DNA of 64,000 nucleotides from NCBI GenBank assembly GCA_037178855.1, contig JASJZC010000007.1, forward strand, positions 2,356,001 through 2,420,000, written 5' to 3'. The DNA is from Oscheius sp. JU75 (Eukaryota; Nematoda; Chromadorea; Rhabditida; Rhabditidae). The translations under genes and the position numbers were made by a program. Below the pieces are notes generated by a model. The model made no database searches. It was given only the letters and a program-made list of their open reading frames with translations, and was not told the origin of the DNA. Of the stretch, positions 57,471-64,000 are shown piece by piece (the stretch's first letter is position 1; the number at the start of each line of letters is the position of its first letter).

Positions 57471-59264
57471 TCAATCAGGGCCCAAAGAAAACACGTATTT
57501 GCTGACATGAAGTTCACGAATGAGCTCCCGATCAAGGTTGCAAAGGTCAAATAATTGCATGAACTGGATCTCTTTGTCCATGTAATTGGCGACAGTTTCG
57601 ATACAATTAGAGATGTTTTCCATGAGGATCACTTGGTTCAGGGACTCCTCAAATGTGAGATGTTTAGCCATCATAATGTTATGAAGAGCATCACGGTGCT
57701 TGCGATGCTCGGCTGCGATGATAGCTCGTCCCTCAGCTGTCATGCTGTTGAAAGAGAACCCTAGAATTACGGTGTATTATGAAACCAATTGACCAGACCT
57801 TCGTGTAATAAGAGATTTGCTTTAAGCAGTACGTATTCAGCTTCAGTCATTTGAAGGTAAGCCATCGGGAATATGACTTCTGCGAAAAGTGAGTTCGACA
57901 CTCGCGAAAGCATTGTACGCAAGCTGTAAAATACCAATTGAAAACCCTGCACGATTCCTACTGATCATCTGTGACATTATGATGGGCTCCGGTTTCATAT
58001 GGAAAGACATTACTGCAACCGAGCACCAGCCCACTGCATCCCTCTTTGTAAGTTCGAAAGGCCTTGGTCAGGAGACTGAACTGGGTAAAGCGACCAACCA
58101 GAAGTTTACACTGAAATGATACTGTTTATACTGTTTTTGATGACTAGCCTTGTCTTGGGGGCAAAGACGCTTGAATGGCTGAAAATGATTCATCCAATCT
58201 AAGAGGTTCACAACATCTCGAGCCCAAGACTTTCGGAAGTTGAAGATGTCCACAAACTCTCTCGGCTTCCAACATCTCTATAAAGTTCATTTCATGGATT
58301 TAATACAAGAAACTAACTGCAAAACGTGGACATTGAGCAGATGTTTTATTGATCTAGAAGAAAAGTTTCAAGACTCCGCTAATGAACCAACCAAATCAAT
58401 CGCCGTTGAGTCCAACATGCGCTCAATGAGGGAAGTTTCTTCAACCACTCCGGCCGAGGCAGCTGATGATGATTCACAGAATCTGTAATTGAGATAACTT
58501 TTACAACTTCTGTTATTTTCTACTTTTCTAAGTTGAGGTACCGGTTGCACATTGATTCCGCATCGTCAAGCTGAGCTTGACCGCCTTGGTTCATAGGCAT
58601 CATAGCCTGCATCTGGAAGGCCTTTACAGAGCTTTGTTCAGTTTCTGATAGTTCTTACTCCAGGATTGACCGGCAGTAGAGCCTGGGAAGAAGAAGCTGC
58701 TTGTCCAGCCTCAATTTCTGGTAAGAGAACTGGTGACTCGTTCCCGGTACGCTGCCGGATATCCAGTGCGTTCATTCCCACGGCCACGCATTTCTTGTAG
58801 CGACAAGCACGGCATGTGTTCCGCGTCTCCTTTGTGATCTCACAGCAGTTTCCGCGGTAACATTCAAGACTCTTAGAGGAAATGAAGACACGGCGGAAGA
58901 AACCTTTGCAGCTACTGAAACGCTATAGTTTAGGAAGAAACAATAAGATGATTTGACAAATAAATGTTCAGTGAATGAAGTACGAACCGGGTGTGAGAAG
59001 AATACTAGAGACACTGTTTTTCGTGCTACAGCAAGATTTTGTACAATGCGTTGTTCGAGTCACAACATTGAGCTCATTTCAAAGCTGGAAACAATCAAAC
59101 GGTTGATCAAGTGGCAACAAGATGACAACATTATCACAGTTGACATACGCTAAGAACAACAAAGTTAATTCTGAGCATAATCAGTATAGAGATGAGACTT
59201 ACGGACAGCATGTGGTTCCGTAGTGATTTTGAGCGTTGCCGTCCCCGCAGACTAAACAGATCAT
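57471..59264 (-). CDS. Nuclear hormone receptor
   Basis: ATG at 59262-59264 (MICLVCGDGNAQNHYGTTC) opens the first zinc finger. After a 286-nt intron it continues CPSCKGFFRRVFISS, ETRNTCRACRYKKCVAVGM, so both C4 fingers and the P-box region CKGFFRR are present. A hinge rich in Gln and Ala follows. The ligand-binding domain is spread over short exons: FVDIFNFRKSWARDVVNLLD, WMNHFQPFKRLCPQDK, LLVGRFTQFSLLTKAFRTYK, FPMAYLQMTEAEYVLLKANL and MTAEGRAIIAAEHRKHRDAL. It ends near VFSLGPD at 57471. One intron in the LBD appears to use a GC donor (after PQDK). The receptor should bind DNA half-sites and act as a ligand-regulated or orphan transcription factor. It belongs to the expanded nematode-type NHRs, but no orthologue can be named. 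Confidence 0.9.
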
Positions 59265-59532
59265 TTTGGAAGTGAAGACAGCGGCAGGCTCACAGGCGCG
59301 ACTGATTAACAGTTGCCTAGGAGACCTAGAGAGTCTTGCCTCCCCGATTATCTCAGAGAGGGAACAGGTGGGACGATGATCCGATGAAATGACGGGACAG
59401 AGACCTCCATTCAATGGAAATGCCAACTCGAACAAGGTGTTTTCATTGCTTTTAGAGAAGATGACAAACAAAAAATTTGTCCGAGAATCATCTATGAAGT
59501 ATTAAGATTACTGATCTAAATTCTTTGGTTAT

Positions 59533-59576
59533 CAAAACGATTGACTCTTGTTGGTGAGCAAGAGTCAATCGTTTTG
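59533..59576. other. Perfect 18-bp hairpin
   Basis: CAAAACGATTGACTCTTG (59533-59550), an 8-nt loop (TTGGTGAG) and its exact complement (59559-59576) form a perfect stem-loop. It lies about 270 bp upstream of the nuclear receptor ATG. Confidence 0.8.
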
Positions 59577-59708
59577 TATTTCTAACAGATAGTCTCTTGC
59601 TCGACCTTAAACAGCTACATATCCGCCCCTTTTGTCTAATAGCCTTTTGTCTCTTATCTTTTCCTTACTCTCTGAACATGCCAGCTTTTCTAAACTGGAT
59701 TGTATTCA

Positions 59709-60064
59709 TTAACTTTTGAAAACGACAGACATCAAACAACAAACATTTTTCAATTCTTCGCTCTTTCTACGAACAGTGCAAAAGGTTATCTTCTGGTGTT
59801 TATTCTCGTCTTTGATATTCAGAGCATCGAGTTCCTTCAGAACGAAGCCCTCTGGTGTTGGAGAATGTAATATATTTATCATATAGAAATACAGAAATCG
59901 TCCTTGTAAACCAAAAGAGGCACCCTTGCTCTGTAGGAAATCTTTTTGCACGAGTCCGTGCGATCGTGATTTCTTGATAATCTCTCTATTCCAGTTGGTA
60001 TGAGTTTTTCACACTTCACAGAGGGGCCGGTGTGGGCTTCGAGCGCAGTCAACAGTTGCCTCTA
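59709..60064 (-). CDS. Uncertain exon(s), unknown product
   Basis: After a TTATTTAG acceptor near 60065, two overlapping minus-strand frames stay open. One reads RQLLTALEAHTGPSVKCEKL onward. The other reads GASFGLQGRFLYFYMINILH and continues to 59709. Neither matches a family known to me. It may be a small gene in the same direction as its neighbours, or noise. Confidence 0.25.
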
Positions 60065-60527
60065 AATAACAAAAATGCGAAAACGTTTGTTTGTGCCGTC
60101 TGAAAACTACTTCGGTAGTATGTTTCTCTGTCTATCTCTGCCCCTTACAACGTAATGCCACTTCAATCTTACTCTGTGAGCGTGACTACACTGGTATTCT
60201 CACATTTTCCGAAGCAAACGTTGATGTTTTACTAACTTAGGCACGAGTAAGCCGCTGCGAAATTTATTGCAAAACGCGATAATGTGTGTCGAAAAATCCC
60301 ACCAAACATCTGTTTGACACATATCCTTCTGAAAAAACTATGTATATCGATATTAAACTTCGGCAAACGTTAAAACACTTCAGCCATCTGATGTTGTAAA
60401 ACTACACCCACGATCCACGTGTCGCTCCACAGAGGTTGCATTTCGATTTCTTGCGGCACCCATGCATTCGCCTTTGGCGAATATACTAAGACACCTTAAT
60501 AGACCGAATGTACTCTATAAGCTCACT

Positions 60528-60659
60528 TCAGCAGAATCTTTTTTCGTTCAAGATCCTTTTTCTGTCGCTTATCACTGTGATTTTCTTCGCAATGAAGACC
60601 GTCACAAAGGTGGCAATAGGAATGACCTTCCACGCAACAATCACGATATCGGCAAGCAT
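60528..60659 (-). CDS. 43-aa single-TM micro-protein, operon-like position
   Basis: ATG at 60657-60659 lies two bases after a TTTTTCTAG acceptor and only 33 bp after the stop of the upstream gene. This looks like a trans-spliced downstream operon cistron. The product starts MLADIVIVAWKVIPIATFVT and ends with a basic tail (DRKRILNEKRFC): one TM helix plus a short charged tail. Size and layout resemble small respiratory-chain accessory subunits such as NDUFB1, but that is an inference from shape only. An overlapping frame with a Cys/His-rich reading (CRYRDCCVEG) also exists and cannot be fully excluded. Confidence 0.45.
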   Translation of the reverse strand: MLADIVIVAWKVIPIATFVTVFIAKKITVISDRKRILNEKRFC

Positions 60660-60691
60660 GTCTAGAAAAACAGAACTCCATAAATCTCATT

Positions 60692-61046
60692 TTAGTATAC
60701 TCCTCGGTAGGCTCCCATCAGCTTTGGTTTCTTCAGCTGTTGACTCATCAAATCAGCAATCCCGAAGCGCTGAAGCATAAGTCGTGTTTGTCCGGATCGT
60801 CCCTTCTCCGGCGCGGAAACTGGACATTTCGATAGAGTATCGGTCTTGACGACTTTTTTCGGAGAGGCATTTTCATAAATTTCGTCTTCCTCCGAAGTAA
60901 GAGACGACGATCTGCATCTGCAAGAGTTGCCATAATTTGGAAGAGTGTCACAAGAAAGAAAATTGGAAATTGCCTGCTGCACAAGATTTATTTTGTTCTT
61001 ACCGTCCGAAAACAATGTTGTGAACGTCACAACCAAATATACTCAT
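60692..61046 (-). CDS. Small nuclear-type protein, unknown
   Basis: ATG at 61044-61046 (MSIFGCDVHNIVFG) splices in phase across an 85-nt intron to RCRSSSLTSEEDEIYENASP. It continues KTDTLSKCPVSAPEKGRSGQ and TRLMLQRFGIADLMSQQ, ending MGAYRGVY at 60692. The QTRLMLQRFG segment faintly recalls a PCNA-binding box but does not fit it well. It appears to be the upstream cistron of a tight pair with the micro-protein at 60528. No family recognised. Confidence 0.5.
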
Positions 61047-61583
61047 GGTCTTGGCAGTACTTGTCAGCCTTGTCTCGACAAGCCACGTGCTTTTTGGCAA
61101 GTCAAGGCTAGTTCCAGAAAAAAGAATAATCAATCGAGATTGCTGCTTCTGGTAGCATGTTACTCCTTTATTTCTAAACAACTACTCAGAATAGAAGTTG
61201 AATGCATTCCAATCGCTTCAGAAACGAATCTACCTTGGTTTAGAGCGTTCAGTAATCTCCCCCACAGTTTGCACTTCATAGACTAGAGGTTTTCACCCAA
61301 AATAATTTCTAAAGATACTCTTATGGAATGAGGTTGTCTCGTTTTTACTTGTGGAACAGTTTCACCTTGATATGGTACTTCGAAACTAATGTTACGTCTC
61401 ATTTCTGACTCAAAAAGGCTCAATCTTGCAGCTCGAATAAGTTGCAGAAACTGAAACCCAGTGCAATCTCGACTTGCTACGACTTGTCAAATTACCTGAT
61501 TTTTAACTTTTACGAACTAGAAAAGGGTCCGGACACTCGCTTTAAGTAACCTTAAATCGAAGCTCATGTCAGTGTTGTGACTC

Positions 61584-61829
61584 TCATTCGCTGTTTCCTA
61601 TCTGTCTACACTCAACATTTCTCTGTCGAGCTGTCCGCACGTTATCCTCCGTTTGAGCTACGGTAACAAGTAAACGTTCGATGAAACTTGCGATGAAACT
61701 GAATCGCTGCTCCTTAACCATATTGCTGGTATCACTAGATGTCAGCTCAATCATATTTTCTTGCTCTACGCAATGAGCCAAATTACGTCCTTTGCGCCTA
61801 GGTCGCCAACAGCTGCACAGTATAGACAC
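61584..61829 (-). CDS. Hypothetical 81-codon ORF
   Basis: A single minus-strand frame from ATG at 61827-61829 encodes MSILCSCWRPRRKGRNLAHC followed by a helix-prone part (FIASFIERLLVTVAQTEDNV). It has an N-terminal Cys cluster but no known domain. Possible small gene, or chance. Confidence 0.25.
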   Translation of the reverse strand: MSILCSCWRPRRKGRNLAHCVEQENMIELTSSDTSNMVKEQRFSFIASFIERLLVTVAQTEDNVRTARQRNVECRQIGNSE

Positions 61830-62074
61830 TATGTCTCATCTCTCACCTCTCAGCATACTCTTTTCTAGTTAGCCAAATCGGAGCCTCCTGAACACCTCGT
61901 GTGGTCTGTTCGTGTACGTTTTTGCTTCCAACTGAGGAAAGAGGTATCTCATACTCACAAGGTTGAAAGAATTTTATTTTGGTGTGAACAACTTCTAACC
62001 TGAAGATTTTCTAGCTTGCAGGTAGGCGGCAGAGCCAGCGTTGCCAAACTTGTCATCACTTTTTTGCAAAACTA

Positions 62075-62284
62075 TAGATGAACACCAGCCGTCTACGACG
62101 GCTTCGCCGCCTCTTAGTCTTGACTTAGCATTGACAGCAGGCGGCTTCGCCGCTTCTCCAATAATCTAAATTCCCAAGTTTCCCCTGAAGCTGACTTGTC
62201 ATCTTAGTTCTTGACATGCCAGCTTTTTTTTCGCGATGACGCACGGACGGACGGACACCATTGCGCTTTAGTAGTATAGAGATT
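62075..62284 (+). repeat. Dispersed repeat copy 5
   Basis: It contains GC-rich palindromes (GCCGTCTACGACGGCTTCGC and GGCGGCTTCGCCGC), a GGACGGACGGACGGACACC-type tract and the tail ACCATTGCGCTTTAGTAGTA. This is the best-preserved tail of the family. Confidence 0.7.
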
Positions 62285-63382
62285 AAACATTTGAAGGAAC
62301 TCAATTGCATCAAACCTGTGTTATCTCTGGTGAAGTGGTCCTGCAGATTGCTAAGACGGTACCGTCTATTCGCCTTAGGTCATCCACGAATGGGACAACG
62401 AAAGAAGAGTTTTGGCTTCGTCATTCTGCAAAAATATGTCGCAAACATGGATGGATGAAGAGGAGATAATCAAAGTGGCGACCAATCGTAACAGGTGTTA
62501 CATGCAAGATACCCTAGACTGTCACGTACACTCATACTTATCACGAACCGCTGAGTAATTTGAGACTTAGACAATGATCGCCTTTCGTGCCCCGCGAATG
62601 AGTACCAAAAGTGTGTGAGATGATTGACAGAAATCTATATGAATCGGTCCACTTCGTATTATTTCTATTCACACATGCGCTTGTCATTCAAAAGATTAGC
62701 TTCTTCATGAACTACTCTCCAACAATATTGAAAGAGAGGTTAAAGCAAGATCGGAAAGAGTGTCCGTGAGCGTTTGGTGAGGAAAAGCGAAATGTCCTTG
62801 TGGGGTCGCGGAGGAAATAATACCTATTCAGGAACCTTCCGGAACACCTTTCTTTCTGAAAATCAATATCAGTCTGTTAATCAGCCATAGTCCAGCTGTA
62901 TAGGGAGTGCAGATTGAGAGACACGTGTTCGCATCAGGGCACATTCGGGCTGAATTTTTTGTTCGGCTGCCGCAATGTTTTGTAGATGATAGTCGACTGG
63001 ATATCCGACCTGATTAGCAATCAAACGAACAAACTGTTTTTCACTGTTATTCATAGGCTTATCTCTGTCCCACGTCTTAACGTGTGACTTCCCTTTATAG
63101 AAGTGTTTTTCACAGCTCTTGGCGTTCTCATTATGGTAGCGCGATCCGTTAACTGTTTTGTCAATTAACGTGATTCACCAGACTGATAAGACACCTGGAT
63201 GCGAAGTAGGAGAAGAACAAGGCCTACTGATAAGACCGCGACGGAAGCCATAGAAGTTGTCCAATTTGGCAAGTTGACGTTTCAGGAATACAGTCAGCTG
63301 TCCGGTACAATAACACTTAGTCAACTATGAGATCATCTTTATTAGCTGTAACAATCATTGGAAAACGATAGAAAACAGGATA

Positions 63383-63990
63383 TTACATGGCGGAGAAGAC
63401 CCCGTTGTCATATTTGACCGACTTTCCCGGTTCTGGCTTCATGTTCAGAGGAACAAGTCGTCGGTAGAAAAGCGATGTTAGCAGTAGTGCTATTGTCAGT
63501 GTACCAATTTGAACAATTATGATCCATTGGTAGCCCGTATACTGGAAAAGATACCTAAAATGATGAATAAGTCTCAAAGAGACATGCGTCCTACGTAGAA
63601 AGGATCGGAGCAATGAACTGCGCGACAGATCCTCCGAACGAGTACATTCCTTGCATGACTCCTTGAGGTCTTGGACCTGCAAAAATTGACTGTTAGGTCG
63701 ACTTTCTATCGCACTTACCTAAAATCTCGGTGTAGAGCGTAGCCGACGGAGAGCCGATGAAGGGGAAGGCAACTCCGAAGAAGATGACAAAAGCGAAGAT
63801 GTAAACAGGCAAGGGAACGGCATATGTATGCTCGCACCAGGTGTATGTTGGATCGCAGCCGCCGATGGTTGCCGATGTCTGGTTTTGCGGAATCAGCTTC
63901 AAAGGACCGGGATAGAAGGGCCAGGGGTAGCACGCCAGATGGTAGCATAGGAAGATGAAAATACCAAAGTAGATCTGTTTTCTCTTGTCA
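63383..63990 (-). CDS. Major facilitator superfamily transporter, C-terminal part
   Basis: Three exons are visible: 63719-63990, 63595-63676 and 63383-63553. They encode a TM helix (QIYFGIFIFLCYHLACYPW), an extracellular loop with Cys (GGCDPTYTWCEHTY), a helix (PVYIFAFVIFFGVAFPFIG), the motif PSATLYTEILGPRPQGVMQG, a helix (YSFGGSVAQFIAPILST) and a last helix (QWIIIVQIGTLTIALLLTSL). The tail ends DNGVFSAM at 63383. The layout resembles MFSD8/CLN7-type lysosomal transporters. An AGTTTCAG acceptor at the window edge shows that the gene continues beyond 64000. Confidence 0.8.
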
Positions 63991-64000
63991 CTGAAACTCT

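Larger units (their letters stand above)
61047..63382. other. Mostly non-coding stretch with one ORF and a repeat copy
   Basis: Besides the 81-codon frame at 61584 and the repeat at 62075-62284, I see no supported gene. A short plus-strand frame near 62261-62458 and sequence at 62500-63300 have no recognisable features. Its right end is the 3' flank of the MFS gene. Confidence 0.45.

Noticed and set aside
59521-59580. Rho-independent-type terminator
   Set aside because: The hairpin is followed by few Ts and the genome is clearly eukaryotic, so a bacterial terminator is not meaningful.

Overview
The window is nuclear DNA from a small, compact animal genome. Genes are multi-exon, and most introns I could trace are only about 35-50 nt long, with GT...AG borders and T-rich acceptors (TTTCAG/TTTTAG). 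The gene content points to a nematode or a close ecdysozoan relative: tandem UNC-93-like genes, a divergent nuclear hormone receptor, KIN-15/16-like tyrosine kinases, paired MCAD genes, an acid sphingomyelinase, a LOTUS-Tudor protein and probable spliced-leader RNA genes. I cannot name the species. Exon borders were read by eye, so treat them as accurate to a few bases.

Layout. 1-3.1 kb: the 3' part of a Cys-loop anion channel, a 55-codon gene and a decayed tRNA-like element. 3.1-17.3 kb: one minus-strand gene of about 39-41 exons encoding a roughly 4,000-residue nuclear protein (Gln/Met-rich start, RGG tracts, three AT-hooks, acidic repeats, folded C-terminus). 17.6-22.2 kb: a dead Tc1/mariner transposase, two tandem SL-RNA-like genes, repeat copies and a poorly resolved gene. 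22.4-29.6 kb: a tyrosine kinase, a small acidic gene, a four-TM PPSY protein, an acid sphingomyelinase and tRNA-Met(CAU). 30.0-33.3 kb: two tandem medium-chain acyl-CoA dehydrogenase genes. 35.4-43.3 kb: a C-type lectin and two convergent receptor tyrosine kinases, one with a PAN/Apple-like ectodomain. 44.5-49.0 kb: two tandem UNC-93-like transporters. 49.6-61.8 kb: a proline-rich protein, small genes that look operon-like, a LOTUS-Tudor germ-granule protein, a nuclear receptor and micro-genes. 63.4-64 kb: the 3' end of a major-facilitator transporter.

The genes do not form one pathway. The two MCADs (beta-oxidation) and the paired UNC-93 genes look like local tandem duplications. The kinases form a small local family. 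The strongest candidate for something undescribed is the pair of about 105-nt units at 19.55 and 20.08 kb. Each has a short 5' exon, a conserved GT donor, an internal hairpin kept by G.U pairing, an Sm-like site and a 3' terminal hairpin, which is the layout of nematode spliced-leader RNAs. Their candidate leader exons differ from each other, and I did not recognise either as canonical SL1.
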